Below are positions 17,876 through 26,678 of a DNA stretch of 64,000 bases, in pieces. The notes under the pieces are model-generated. The model was given only the letters and a program-made list of their open reading frames with translations, made no database searches and was not told the origin of the DNA. The DNA comes from Streptomyces abyssalis (GTDB lineage Bacteria > Actinomycetota > Actinomycetes > Streptomycetales > Streptomycetaceae), in the NCBI RefSeq assembly GCF_001751365.1, contig NZ_LJGT01000041.1, forward strand, positions 62,729-126,728. The letters run 5' to 3'. The stretch's first letter is position 1. Each line of letters opens with the position of its first letter. The translations under genes and the position numbers were made by a program.

Positions 17876-18685
17876 ATGCAGGTGGGGACCAAGAGCAGGA
17901 ACACCGGGGGACGCCGGCGGATGCCGCGGGAGGTGCGCGAGCGGCAGATGCTCGACGCTGCGGTCGCGGGTTTCGCACGGCACGGATATCAGGCGGCGTC
18001 GATGGACGACATCGCCGAGGAGGCGGGAGTCTCCAAGCCGCTGGTCTACTTGTATCTGAAATCGAAGGAAGACCTGTTCACGGCCTGTATACGAAGGGAG
18101 CGTGCCGCTCTCGTCGAGGCCGTACGGGGCGGCACGGGACGGGGCGCGCGGGGCGCGGAGTCCCCGGGCACACCGCGTGACCGCCCGGAGGACCCGGACC
18201 ACTCGGGCCGGTCGGAGCGGACGGCCCGGGCGCCCCGGCCGGAGCGCCCGGGCGGTCCGCGGGAAGCGGCCCGTCCGGAAGCCCCGGGCGCCGGTGCCGA
18301 GCAGCAGCTGTGGAAGGGGCTCTGCGCGTTCTTCGCGCACACGGCGGCACGGCCAGACGGCTGGTCCGTGCTGCACAGGGCCGACACCCAGGGCGAGCCG
18401 TTCGCCCGTGAAGTCGCCGCGATGCGGGCGGAGATCACCGAGCTGGTGACGCTGCTGCTGAGCAGGGCGGCCGTGGACGCGGGCTGCGATCTGAAGTTCG
18501 CCGAGCGCGAGGTCTCCGGGCTCGCACACGCCATGGTCGGTGCGGCGGAGTCACTCGCGTGCTGGGCCAACGCCCGTACGGACGCGGTGCCTTCGGCGAA
18601 GGAGACGGCGGCCACGCTGATGAACTTCTGCTGGACGGGCCTGGAGCAGATGATCAGGGGCGCTCGCTGGTCACCTCACCACTGA
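17876..18685 (+). CDS. TetR family transcriptional regulator with a low-complexity insert
   Basis: One-component repressor-type regulator. From ATG 17876 (GGAGG a few bases upstream) it has 269 residues; ATG 17861 is an alternative. The N-terminal TetR helix-turn-helix is clear: REVRERQMLDAAVAGFARHG, then ASMDDIAEEAGVSKPLVYLYLKSKEDLF. Between the DNA-binding and ligand domains lies an insert of about 55 residues made mostly of Arg, Pro, Glu, Gly and Ala, longer than in ordinary TetR proteins. The effector domain resumes at LWKGLCAFFAHTAARPDGW. A TTGACG box at 17805-17810 may be part of its promoter. Its last 32 nt overlap the 3' end of the convergent MaoC gene. It is a good candidate regulator of the adjacent lipid genes, by position. 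Confidence 0.85.
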   Translation: MQVGTKSRNTGGRRRMPREVRERQMLDAAVAGFARHGYQAASMDDIAEEAGVSKPLVYLYLKSKEDLFTACIRRERAALVEAVRGGTGRGARGAESPGTPRDRPEDPDHSGRSERTARAPRPERPGGPREAARPEAPGAGAEQQLWKGLCAFFAHTAARPDGWSVLHRADTQGEPFAREVAAMRAEITELVTLLLSRAAVDAGCDLKFAEREVSGLAHAMVGAAESLACWANARTDAVPSAKETAATLMNFCWTGLEQMIRGARWSPHH

Positions 18686-19682
18686 GGTGCAGCCGCTGCC
18701 GTTCCCCGTTGCCGTCACCGCCGCTGCGCAGCTCGAACCGGTGCACGCGCACGGGGGCGCGGTAGCCTCCGGCCGACGCGGTCGGCTCGTCCAGGCAGTA
18801 GGCGACCCTGGACGGGAGCAGGACCGGGGCCTTGAACTCCGCGCGGGCGGTGAGCTGTTCACCGCCCGCGGCGGCGCCGGTCCCGGCGAGGGAACGGGCG
18901 AAGGTCCACATGCCGTGCGCGATGTGGCGGGGGAAGCCGAAGAGCTTCGCGGTCAGCGGGTGCAGATGGATGGGGTTGCGGTCGCCGGAGGCCCGGCCGT
19001 AGCGGCGTCCGAGGCCGGAGGGCAGATCCCAGTGCTCGCGCAGGGGCAGGGGTGCCGGGGGCTGTCCGGGGTCCTCGGCACGGGTGCCGGTCCGGACGCC
19101 GGGCCGGAGGCCGTCCTGGACGCCGGGCTCGCGGGCGGGTTCGCCCGGGGCGCCGGCGGTGCGGTGGCGGCAGAGGTAGGTGCTCCGTGAGTGCCACACG
19201 AGCCGGCCGTCCAGCCGGGCCTCCGTCACGACGTCGAAGCTGCTGCCGCGCCGGTGCGGTGCAAGTCCGTTCGCGTAAACGGAGATCTCGGGCCGGTCGC
19301 CGGGCCGCAGCGCGCGGTGCTGGGTGAGTTCGACGCCCGTGTGGACGAGGCCGAGCACCGGGAAGGGGAAGTCCGGCCGCGCCATCAGCTGCATCGCGAG
19401 GGGGAAGCCCAGGACATGCGGATAGCTGGCCGGCGCCGGCGCGGACTGCGGCCCCGCCGGCGGCTGCCCCGCCGTGTCGCCGCCTGTGCCGAAGCCGCAC
19501 ACGCGGCTGTACGCGCGCAGCCGCCCGGCGTCGATGACCGCGTCCGGAAGCATCAGCCGCACGGCGGGCAGCCGCGCCTGCTCGTACGGGCCCCGCTTGG
19601 ACCGGGACGCCAGGGCGCCCCGGGCGAGGACCACGGCCAGCCGGGGCGGTGCCGAAAGACGGTGGACGGTCATGGTGCTCAC
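18654..19682 (-). CDS. htdX: MaoC-like (R)-hydroxyacyl dehydratase, HtdX-like
   Basis: Hotdog-fold dehydratase acting on (R)-3-hydroxyacyl-CoA or -ACP. It has 342 residues, a two-domain arrangement. The N-terminal half has YPHVLGFPLAMQLMARPDFPFPVLGLVHTG, and the C-terminal half carries the MaoC active-site block RYGRASGDRNPIHLHPLTAKLFGFPRHIAHGMW with the Asp and His of D-R-N-P-I-H. The GTG overlaps the stop of the FabG4-like gene by 4 nt (GTGA), so it is translationally coupled. The order dehydratase - FabG4 facing a thiolase matches the mycobacterial htdX-fabG4-fadA2 locus (Rv0241c-Rv0243, from memory); the symbol rests on that. Its 3' end overlaps the convergent TetR gene by 32 nt. Confidence 0.85.
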   Translation of the reverse strand: MSTMTVHRLSAPPRLAVVLARGALASRSKRGPYEQARLPAVRLMLPDAVIDAGRLRAYSRVCGFGTGGDTAGQPPAGPQSAPAPASYPHVLGFPLAMQLMARPDFPFPVLGLVHTGVELTQHRALRPGDRPEISVYANGLAPHRRGSSFDVVTEARLDGRLVWHSRSTYLCRHRTAGAPGEPAREPGVQDGLRPGVRTGTRAEDPGQPPAPLPLREHWDLPSGLGRRYGRASGDRNPIHLHPLTAKLFGFPRHIAHGMWTFARSLAGTGAAAGGEQLTARAEFKAPVLLPSRVAYCLDEPTASAGGYRAPVRVHRFELRSGGDGNGERQRLHLSGEVTSERP

Positions 19683-21130
19683 GCTCCCAGCAGGCTCTGG
19701 CCGCAGACGCGGACGATCTGGCCGTTGACGGAGGAGGAGTGGGGGCCCGCCAGCCAGGCGGTGGTCTCGGCGACGTCGACCGGAAGCCCGCCCTGGGAGT
19801 GGGAGTTCATGCGCCGGCCCGCCTCGCGGATGAAGAAGGGGACGGCCGCCGTCATCTTCGTCTCGATGAAGCCGGGGGCGACTGCGTTGACCGTGACGCC
19901 GTGCTCCGCGGCGGCGCGCGGCGCGAGCGACCGTACGAGGCCGATGATTCCGGCCTTGCTGGCCGCGTAGTTGGTCTGGCCGACGTTGCCCGCGACACCG
20001 GCGATGGAGGCGGTCGCGACGATGCGGCCGGTGCCGCGCCGGAGCGCGCCCGCCGCGAGCAGATGATCCGTCGTGCGCAGCACCGAGGCCAGGTTGACCT
20101 CCATCACCTGGTCCCACAGCTCGGCCTTCATGTTGGCGAGCTTGCGGTCGCGGGTGATGCCGGCGTTGTGGACGAGGACGTCGAGACCGTCCGCCGGCAG
20201 GGCTTCGGCGATCCGGGCGCCCGCGTCGTCCCCGGTGACGTCGAGCGGCAGCGCGGTGCCTCCCAGCGACTCGGCGACGCGCGCCAGATCGGCCTCCGCC
20301 TGGGGGACATCGAGGCAGATGACGTGTGCGCCGTCCCGTGCGAGCGTCGCCGCGACGGACTCGCCGATGCCGCGTGCGGAGCCGGTGACCAGGGCCGTAC
20401 GACCGTGGAGCGGGCCCTGCGGACCGGTGGCCTTCGTCGCTGCGGACTCGGCTGCCGTCGCCCCGGGCGCCGGCGCTCCCGGCACGGGTTCGCCGATCTC
20501 GATGACCTGGCCGCTGACGTACGCCGACTTGGGAGAGAGGAGAAAGCGGAGCGTGGACGCGGCGTCCGCGGGCGTCGCCCCGGGCGCGAGCCGCACGAGC
20601 TGCGCCGTGCGTCCGCCGCCCGTCTCCTTCGCGAGCGAGCGTACGAAGCCCTCCAACGCCTGCTGCGCCGCGGCCTGGTGGTGGTCGCCGCCGTCAGGGC
20701 GGGCACCGAGCACGACGATGCGGCCGCAGGCGGCGACCGAGCGGAGCACCGGGTGGAGGCATTCGTGCACCGCACGCAGTTCCGGGACGTCGCGAATGCC
20801 CGTAGCGTCGACGACCACGGCGGCGCAGCGCGCGCCGGGTTCCGCGGCGGAGGCGTCCGTACGGACCGGGAGGCCGGTGCCGTCGAGCGCGGCCGCGAGC
20901 TCCTTCGCGTGCGCGTCGCCGTCGCCGCTGTCGCCGTCCCCGCCTCCGTCGCCGCCACCAGGGCGGGCGCCGCGCGGCGGTACCGGCGTCAGGTGCAGAA
21001 TCAGACGGCCCTCGAGCACCGGCCGCTCCGCCGACCAGCGGTGCAGCGGTACGGGACGGGGGAGGCCGAGCCGGCGGGAGAGGAGGCGGCCGGGACGTGT
21101 GTTGGTCCAATGCAGATAGCGGTCAGCCAT
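19679..21130 (-). CDS. fabG4: High-molecular-weight 3-oxoacyl-ACP/CoA reductase, FabG4-like
   Basis: SDR-type ketoacyl reductase that reduces 3-oxoacyl thioesters. At 483 residues it is twice the size of ordinary FabG, as in mycobacterial FabG4. Residues 1-225 form a degenerate, flavodoxin-like N-terminal domain with a Gly/Asp-rich linker near 58-74. Residues 240-483 are a complete SDR domain with TGSARGIG (249-256), HNAG (321-324), Ser375 in ATASIAG, and YAASK with Tyr388 and Lys392. The C-terminus reads DVAETTAWLAGPHSSSVNGQIV. ATG at 21130 has GGAGG and GAGGG upstream. It is coupled to htdX by a 4-nt overlap and divergent from the thiolase across a 72-nt spacer that holds a palindrome. Confidence 0.92.
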   Translation of the reverse strand: MADRYLHWTNTRPGRLLSRRLGLPRPVPLHRWSAERPVLEGRLILHLTPVPPRGARPGGGDGGGDGDSGDGDAHAKELAAALDGTGLPVRTDASAAEPGARCAAVVVDATGIRDVPELRAVHECLHPVLRSVAACGRIVVLGARPDGGDHHQAAAQQALEGFVRSLAKETGGGRTAQLVRLAPGATPADAASTLRFLLSPKSAYVSGQVIEIGEPVPGAPAPGATAAESAATKATGPQGPLHGRTALVTGSARGIGESVAATLARDGAHVICLDVPQAEADLARVAESLGGTALPLDVTGDDAGARIAEALPADGLDVLVHNAGITRDRKLANMKAELWDQVMEVNLASVLRTTDHLLAAGALRRGTGRIVATASIAGVAGNVGQTNYAASKAGIIGLVRSLAPRAAAEHGVTVNAVAPGFIETKMTAAVPFFIREAGRRMNSHSQGGLPVDVAETTAWLAGPHSSSVNGQIVRVCGQSLLGA

Positions 21131-21157
21131 TCCCTCGTTCCTCCGGCTCGCGTAAAT

Positions 21158-21171
21158 TTACTTCCGAGTAA
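21158..21171. promoter_or_regulatory. Palindromic operator between fabG4 and thiolase promoters
   Basis: Perfect inverted repeat TTACT-TCCG-AGTAA in the 72-nt divergent spacer, in an AT-rich patch that stands out against the flanking GC-rich DNA. Size and symmetry suit a TetR-family dimer, and its position would block both promoters. The binding protein is not known; the TetR at 17876 is the nearest candidate. Confidence 0.65.
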
Positions 21172-21202
21172 GGTTACTTACAGGTCAGGAGTTTGGTCGA
21201 GG

Positions 21203-22507
21203 ATGAGTTCCAACGGCCTCATGAGTGCCGGCCCTCCGCGCCGCGTCGCCGTGATCGGCGGCAGCCGCATCCCCTTCGCGCGATCCGACGGGCCGTACGC
21301 GGACTGCTCGAATCAGGAGATGCTCTCGGCGGCGCTCGACGGGCTCGTCGAGCGGTACGGGCTCACGGGCGAACGCGGCGTCGGAGAGTTCGTGGCCGGC
21401 GCAGTGCTCAAGCACAGCCGTGACTTCAATCTCGCGCGGGAGACCGTCCTCGGCTCCCGGCTCGACCCGCGCACCCCCGCCTACGACATCCAGCAGGCGT
21501 GCGGCACGGGCCTTCAGGCCGTCATCTCCGTGGCCAACAAGATCGCACTCGGCCAGCTCGACGCGGGCGTCGCGGGCGGCGCCGACACCGCGAGCGACGC
21601 GCCCCTCGGCGTCAACGACGAACTGCGGCGCATCCTGCTGGCGGCGCGCAGGGCCAAGACCCCCATGGACCGGCTGAAGGAGATCGCGCGCGTGCGCCCG
21701 CGGCACCTCGTGCCCGAGATCCCGCGCAACGCCGAGCCGCGCACCGGCCTGTCCATGGGCGAGCACGCGGCACACACGGCACGCGAGTGGGGCATCAGCC
21801 GCCACGAGCAGGACGTGCTCGCCGCCACGAGTCACCGCAACCTCGCGACCGCCTACGACAGCGGCTTCCTGCACGACCTGGTCGTGCCCTTCCGCGGCCT
21901 GGCCCGGGACCAGAACCTCCGCCCCGGCACCTCCACGCACAAGCTCGCCGAACTGGAGCCGGTCTTCGGCACCGGTGAGCCGGACGCCACGATGACCCCC
22001 GGCAACTCCACGCCGCTCACCGACGGCGCCGCGACGGTGCTGCTGGCGAGCGAGGAGTGGGCCGAACGGCACGGGCTGCGGCCGCTGGCGTATCTGACCG
22101 CGTACGAGACGGGAGCCGTCAGCTTCTTCGACGAGGACGGCAGGCCCGGCGAGGACGGGCTGCTGATGGCGCCCGCGTACGCCGTGCCCCGGATGCTGGA
22201 GCGGGCCGGGCTCGGCATCGAGGACTTCGAACTCTTCGAGATCCACGAGGCGTTCGCCTCCCAGGTGCTGGCCACCCTCGCCGCCTGGGAGAAGCGGGGC
22301 CTCGCTCCCGTGGACCGCGACCGCCTCAACGTCGCCGGCTCGTCGCTGGCGACCGGACACCCCTTCGCCGCGACCGGCGCCCGCATCGTCGCCACCCTCG
22401 CCAAGCTCCTCGCCCAGCGGGACGGGGCGGAGCCGGGGTCGCGCGGTCTGGTCTCCGTCTGCGCGGCGGGAGGGCAGGGGGTGACCGCCGTACTGGAGAA
22501 GGCCTGA
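21203..22507 (+). CDS. fadA2: Acetyl-CoA C-acyltransferase (thiolase), FadA2-like
   Basis: Thiolase for beta-oxidation or its reverse, probably with the divergent FabG4/HtdX enzymes. It has 434 residues. Catalytic residues are all present: nucleophilic Cys100 in DIQQACGTGLQAV, His348 in EIHEAFA, His386 in GHPFAATGAR, and Cys420 in CAAGGQG. The start VAVIGGSRIPFARSDG is typical of the FadI/FadA2 branch. ATG 21203 has AGGAG about 11 nt upstream; ATG 21221 is an alternative. The reading frame is open far upstream on this strand, but that part is antisense to fabG4. It is separated from the ligase gene by a hairpin at 22521. Confidence 0.92.
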   Translation: MSSNGLMSAGPPRRVAVIGGSRIPFARSDGPYADCSNQEMLSAALDGLVERYGLTGERGVGEFVAGAVLKHSRDFNLARETVLGSRLDPRTPAYDIQQACGTGLQAVISVANKIALGQLDAGVAGGADTASDAPLGVNDELRRILLAARRAKTPMDRLKEIARVRPRHLVPEIPRNAEPRTGLSMGEHAAHTAREWGISRHEQDVLAATSHRNLATAYDSGFLHDLVVPFRGLARDQNLRPGTSTHKLAELEPVFGTGEPDATMTPGNSTPLTDGAATVLLASEEWAERHGLRPLAYLTAYETGAVSFFDEDGRPGEDGLLMAPAYAVPRMLERAGLGIEDFELFEIHEAFASQVLATLAAWEKRGLAPVDRDRLNVAGSSLATGHPFAATGARIVATLAKLLAQRDGAEPGSRGLVSVCAAGGQGVTAVLEKA

Positions 22508-22520
22508 CGGCCTGCTGCCG

Positions 22521-22547
22521 GCCGCCGGGCGGGACGAGCCCGGCGGC
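22521..22547 (+). terminator. Hairpin after the thiolase gene
   Basis: Perfect 10-bp stem GCCGCCGGGC / GCCCGGCGGC with a 7-nt loop, 13 nt after the thiolase stop. It may attenuate read-through into the acyl-CoA ligase. No T-tract. Confidence 0.5.
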
Positions 22548-22628
22548 GGGCGGAACCCGGCGGCCGGCGGACCCGGCGGTCCGTGGAGCAGCCGCAACGA
22601 CGAGGTATTTCACGAACAGGAGCCGCTC

Positions 22629-24560
22629 GTGACGACCCAGCCCGCAAGCCAAGCCCCGGCGCCCGCCACCACCGCGGGCCCCACGCTCGTCGAGCCGGAG
22701 AAGGAGGTGCTCGACGGCGTCGTACGTGAGGTCACCATGCCGCCCTTCGCGCCGGCGGTCACGAGCGGTTCCCTGGGGGACATCCCCTTCACCAACGCCG
22801 TCGAGGCGCCCTTCGAGGCGGTGCTCAGCCGCAAGCGGCCTGACGGCACATGGCGCGACGTGACCGCTTCTGAGTTCGCCCAGGAGGTCCTGAACGTCGC
22901 GAAGGGACTCATCGGCCTGGGCTTCGAGGCGGGCGACCGTATCGCAATCATGGCCCGCACCTCGTACGAGTGGACGCTGCTCGACTTCGCGGGCTGGGCG
23001 GCCGGGCTCGTCACCGTCCCCATCTATCCGACGTCCTCCGCGGCGCAGGCCCGCTACATCCTCCAGCACTCGGGGGCGCGCGGCTGCGCCGTGGAGAACG
23101 TCGAGCAGTCGCGGATGCTCGCCGACGAGCGCGGCGCCATGCCCGCGCTCGAACACCTCTGGCAGCTCGACGCCGGTGCGGTCTCCCAGATCGCGCACGC
23201 CGGAAGGGGGCTCGAGGACGAGGCGGTCGCCGCCCGGCGCGGCCTGATCGCCCCGGAGCACATCGCCACCCTCATCTACACCTCCGGCACCACCGGTCAG
23301 CCGAAGGGCTGCGTCCTCACCCACGGCAACTTCTTCGCCGAGGTGGACAACGACATCGAACTGCTGCACCCGGTCTTCAAGTCCGTGAGCAAGGACCCGG
23401 CCGCGACGCTGCTCTTCCTGCCGCTCTCGCACGTCTTCGGCAGGATGGTCGCCGTCGCGTGCATGAGGGCCCGCGTACGCCTCGGGCACGCGCCGAGCAT
23501 CCAGACCGAGGAACTCCTCGCCGATCTCGCCGGCTTCCGCCCGACGTTTCTGCTGGGCATCCCGTACGTGCTGGAGAAGGTCTACAACACCGGCCGCGCC
23601 ACCGCCGAGAAGATGGGCCGCGCCTCCTCCTTCGACCGTGCCGCACGCATCGCCCGCCGCTACGGCGAGGCCGTCGAGGAGCAGGAGCACGGGCGGGGCG
23701 GCGGGCCCGGCACCGGGCTGAAGGCGGCGCGCGGCCTGTACGACCTGCTGGTCTACCGCCGGATACGGGCCGCTCTCGGGGGCCGCTGCCGCTACGTCAT
23801 CAGCGGCGGATCGCCGCTCGGGTCGCGTCTCGCCTCGTTCTACGAGGGCGCCGGCATCTCCGTCTTCGAAGGCTACGGGCTCACCGAGACCACGGGCGCC
23901 TCCACGTGCACCCCGCCGCTCAAGCCCCGTCTGGGCACCGTCGGCTGGCCCGTCCCGGGCACGGCTGTGCGCATAGCGGACGACGGCGAGGTGCTGCTGA
24001 GGGGCGCGCACGTCTTCGGCGGCTACTGGGACTCGCACCGGCGGGCCGCGGTCCCGGACGCCGGGGACGACGGATGGTTCGCGACGGGCGACATCGGCAC
24101 CCTCGACGACGAGGGCTATCTGACCATCACCGGCCGCAAGAAGGACCTCATCATCACCTCCGGCGGCAAGAACATCGCCCCGGCGCCCCTGGAGGACTGG
24201 CTGCGTGCGCACCCGCTGGTCAGCCAGTGCCTGGTCGTCGGCGACAACCGCCCGTACATCACCGCGCTGATCACCCTCGAACCGGACGGTCTCGCGCACT
24301 GGCAGCAGATGCACAAGAAGCAGGACCTGAGCCCCGAACAGCTCGCCGTGGACGGCGACTTGCTGGCCAACCTGCAGCAGGCCGTCGACGAGGCGAACCG
24401 GATGGTCTCCCGGGCCGAATCCATCCGCCGCTTCGTGGTCCTCCCGCGCGACTTCACGGAGGAGGGCGGCCATCTGACGCCGTCGCTGAAGCTGAAGCGG
24501 GCGGCGATCGTACGGGACTACGACGCGGAGATCGCGGAGCTGTACGAGACGGAGAGGTAG
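22629..24560 (+). CDS. Long-chain fatty acid-CoA ligase (AMP-forming)
   Basis: Adenylate-forming enzyme that activates fatty acids to acyl-CoA, FAA1/FadD15 type. It has 643 residues. The P-loop-like motif TLIYTSGTTGQPKGC is at about 214-228, LPLSHVFGRM follows, GYGLTETTGAST is the aromatic/acyl-pocket motif, and DDGWFATGDIGTLDDEGYLTITGRKKDLI contains the hinge Asp. ITSGGKNIAPAPLED follows, and SLKLKR near the C-terminus carries the catalytic Lys. GTG at 22629 has AGGAG at good spacing. It is downstream of the thiolase and gives the locus an activation, reduction/dehydration and thiolysis set. Confidence 0.94.
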   Translation: MTTQPASQAPAPATTAGPTLVEPEKEVLDGVVREVTMPPFAPAVTSGSLGDIPFTNAVEAPFEAVLSRKRPDGTWRDVTASEFAQEVLNVAKGLIGLGFEAGDRIAIMARTSYEWTLLDFAGWAAGLVTVPIYPTSSAAQARYILQHSGARGCAVENVEQSRMLADERGAMPALEHLWQLDAGAVSQIAHAGRGLEDEAVAARRGLIAPEHIATLIYTSGTTGQPKGCVLTHGNFFAEVDNDIELLHPVFKSVSKDPAATLLFLPLSHVFGRMVAVACMRARVRLGHAPSIQTEELLADLAGFRPTFLLGIPYVLEKVYNTGRATAEKMGRASSFDRAARIARRYGEAVEEQEHGRGGGPGTGLKAARGLYDLLVYRRIRAALGGRCRYVISGGSPLGSRLASFYEGAGISVFEGYGLTETTGASTCTPPLKPRLGTVGWPVPGTAVRIADDGEVLLRGAHVFGGYWDSHRRAAVPDAGDDGWFATGDIGTLDDEGYLTITGRKKDLIITSGGKNIAPAPLEDWLRAHPLVSQCLVVGDNRPYITALITLEPDGLAHWQQMHKKQDLSPEQLAVDGDLLANLQQAVDEANRMVSRAESIRRFVVLPRDFTEEGGHLTPSLKLKRAAIVRDYDAEIAELYETER

Positions 24561-24643
24561 GACGAGGCAGGAAGGGGCGGGCAGGCGCCTGGCGGACACG
24601 GACCGGCGCCACCGGGTGCTGACCCGCGCCATAGGGTGGGGCG

Positions 24644-25123
24644 GTGACTCCTGCGGGCGGACCTGATGGGCCTGAACTCCCAGCCGCGTACGCGTCGTTG
24701 CCACGCGCGGAGTTCGCGTTCCCCGGGCCGCTGCGGGACCGGCTGGTCGGCGCGATCCTGGACGGCTCGAAGACGGCCACGACCTCGCTTCTGCGCGAGT
24801 ACGGGGACGAGGGCGAGCCCGTGCCGGAGCCCGGCGCGCGCTCCGTTCTGATCGACTCAGCCGGCGAGCCGGTCGCCGTCATCGAGACGGCGGCCGTGCG
24901 CGTCGTTCCGCTCGCCGGCGTCGACGCCGCGCACGCGGTGGACGAGGGCGAAGGGCACGGGAGCGTCGCCGAATGGCGGGCCGCGCACGAGGAGTTCTGG
25001 AACAGCGACGCGATGCGCGCCGAGCTCGGCGACGGCGGCTTCGAGGTGGACGACGCGACTCCCGTCGTGCTGGAGCGCTTCCGCGTCGTCGAGGATCTGC
25101 GCCGCCGCCTCCGGCCCCGCTGA
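24644..25123 (+). CDS. ASCH domain protein
   Basis: Small soluble protein with an ASCH (PUA-like) domain, a fold linked to RNA binding or nucleoside amidohydrolase activity (YqfB-like). It has 159 residues. The family features are FPGPLRDRLVGAILDGSKTATTSLL, with the G-x-K-T-x-T-x-S basic site, then PEPGARSVLIDSAGEPVAVIET and the acidic-aromatic EEFWNSDAM. GTG at 24644 opens a Pro/Gly-rich lead of about 15 residues; GGGTGGGG serves as the ribosome site. It lies 83 nt after the ligase on the same strand and is convergent with the lipase gene. Exact role unknown. Confidence 0.85.
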   Translation: MTPAGGPDGPELPAAYASLPRAEFAFPGPLRDRLVGAILDGSKTATTSLLREYGDEGEPVPEPGARSVLIDSAGEPVAVIETAAVRVVPLAGVDAAHAVDEGEGHGSVAEWRAAHEEFWNSDAMRAELGDGGFEVDDATPVVLERFRVVEDLRRRLRPR

Positions 25124-25185
25124 CCCCGTTTCAAGGTCGGCGAAGCCGGAGGCCCGGCAGCACCCGTGGCCGGCGTGACGGCGGG

Positions 25186-26478
25186 TCAGCCGCCGCAGTC
25201 GCCCTGCGTCGGCTCGTCCTTGAAGCGGTCGGACAGCCAGTTCATCGCGGGGATCGAGGCGAGGATCGCCGTACCCGCGTGCGGGGAGAGCGGGAAGCTC
25301 GTCCACTCGACGGTGTTGCCCTGTGCGCACCAGTCGGCACGCAGCTGCTTCCCGACGTCGTACGGAATGATCTCGTCGGCCTCACCGTGGTACAGGTACA
25401 CGGGCGCACCCGGCGCCTTGCTGCCCAGCTTGTCCTCGGCCAGGCGCTGCTGCCAGTCGGGCTCGTCCATGGGGTTGGTGGTGGTGACGTCCTCGACCTT
25501 CTTGTTCGCGCCCGCCTCGGAGGCCTCCGCCAGACAGCCGTCCTTCATGATCTGGGCGATGCTCCTGCCCTCGTCGTTGAGGTAGCCGTTCAGGTCGAGT
25601 TCGGGGTGCGCGGCGTCGTGGCCGACGGCCGACATCAGCACCAGGCCCGCCTCGGCGTCGCCGTCGTTGTATTCGGCGACCTTCGGCAGATCGGCCGGAA
25701 CACCGCCGCTCGCGGTCCCCTTGACCTTCAGCTCCGGGGCGTACGAGCCGGCGATCTCCGCCGCCCAGCCGCTGGCCTGGCCGCCTTGCGAGTAGCCCAT
25801 GATGCCGACGGGCGACTCCGCCGTCACGCCCTGCTCCTGCGCACCCGGCAGCCGCTGTGCGGCACGCGCCGCGTCCAGCACCGCCGTGCCGGCGGCCCGG
25901 CCGACGGTGTAGGTGTGCGTGCCGGGCGTGCCCAGCCCCTCGTAGTCGGTCACGGCGACGGCCCACCCGCGCAGCAACGCGCCCTCGATCAGCGGGGCTT
26001 CCTTCGTCGTGCCGGCGGGGAAGCCCGCGGACGGGGCGCACTGATCGCCTATGCCGACGGTGCCCACCGCGTAGGTCAGCAGGGGCCGTGGTCCCTCGCG
26101 GCCGTCCTTGGGCACGAGGACGGTGCCGGAGACGGTGTTGGACTTCCCTTTCGCGTCGGTCGAGTTGTAGTGGATCTTCCAGGCGTGTGTGGGGACGGGT
26201 ACGCCAGGAAAGACCTGGAACTCGGTCGGTTCGGCGCTGACGACGTCGCCGGGCCGCGCGGCCCCGGGGGTGCCCGCGCCCGTCTCCTCGGCCGCGGTGG
26301 GGGTTGCGGCTGTGGCCTCGGCGGTCCCGCCGCCCGCGGCAACGGCGGCCGGGGCCGCCGCGCCGCCCGAAACGCACAGAGCGGCCACCGCCATTGTTGC
26401 GGTGACCGCTCTGGTACGGGCGCCTCCGGTACGTGGGCCGCTTCTTCGACTTCGGCTGCTTCGGATGGTGATACGCAT
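25186..26478 (-). CDS. Secreted lipase (LIP family, PF03583)
   Basis: Exported serine lipase/esterase, 430 residues. A twin-arginine-like basic start (RRSGPRTGGARTRAVT) leads into a hydrophobic Ala/Val signal segment ending near AVAA. An Ala/Thr/Glu linker (about 50-75) precedes the alpha/beta-hydrolase domain. That domain shows VTDYEGLGTPG, nucleophile Ser230 in GIMGYSQGGQA, the acid in YLYHGEADEIIPY and the His in FPLSPHAGTA. Cysteines in DQCAPS, DGCLAEA, DWCAQG and GDCGG suggest disulfides. ATG at 26478 follows GGGAGACC. A perfect 18-bp palindrome 49 nt upstream of the ATG suggests repression by a TetR-type protein. Confidence 0.92.
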   Translation of the reverse strand: MRITIRSSRSRRSGPRTGGARTRAVTATMAVAALCVSGGAAAPAAVAAGGGTAEATAATPTAAEETGAGTPGAARPGDVVSAEPTEFQVFPGVPVPTHAWKIHYNSTDAKGKSNTVSGTVLVPKDGREGPRPLLTYAVGTVGIGDQCAPSAGFPAGTTKEAPLIEGALLRGWAVAVTDYEGLGTPGTHTYTVGRAAGTAVLDAARAAQRLPGAQEQGVTAESPVGIMGYSQGGQASGWAAEIAGSYAPELKVKGTASGGVPADLPKVAEYNDGDAEAGLVLMSAVGHDAAHPELDLNGYLNDEGRSIAQIMKDGCLAEASEAGANKKVEDVTTTNPMDEPDWQQRLAEDKLGSKAPGAPVYLYHGEADEIIPYDVGKQLRADWCAQGNTVEWTSFPLSPHAGTAILASIPAMNWLSDRFKDEPTQGDCGG

Positions 26479-26526
26479 GGGGGGTCTCCCAACGATTCAG
26501 AAATGCTGGGCTCGTCGGGATGGAAC

Positions 26527-26544
26527 GTACTGACCCGTCAGTAC
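26527..26544. promoter_or_regulatory. Perfect 18-bp palindrome in the lipase promoter region
   Basis: GTACTGAC-CC-GTCAGTAC, fully symmetrical arms of eight bases, 49 nt upstream of the lipase ATG. The A-C-T-G-A-C half-site is common among TetR-family operators. Related CTGAC/GTCAG arms recur at 32618-32639 and 32673-32687. Confidence 0.7.
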
Positions 26545-26678
26545 CTCCGGAAGGGGGCGCGCAGGCGTTGCGCACACACGGCACAACAACGGCCGGAACC
26601 GGCCCGTCGCCGTGCGCCCCCCGGGGGGTTGTGCGTGCGGGGTGGGCGGACAAGGGCGGCCGGAAAACCACTGCTTGA

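Noticed and set aside
19649..21202. Upstream extension of the thiolase frame
   Set aside because: It is antisense to fabG4 and has no thiolase-like sequence; the real start is at 21203.
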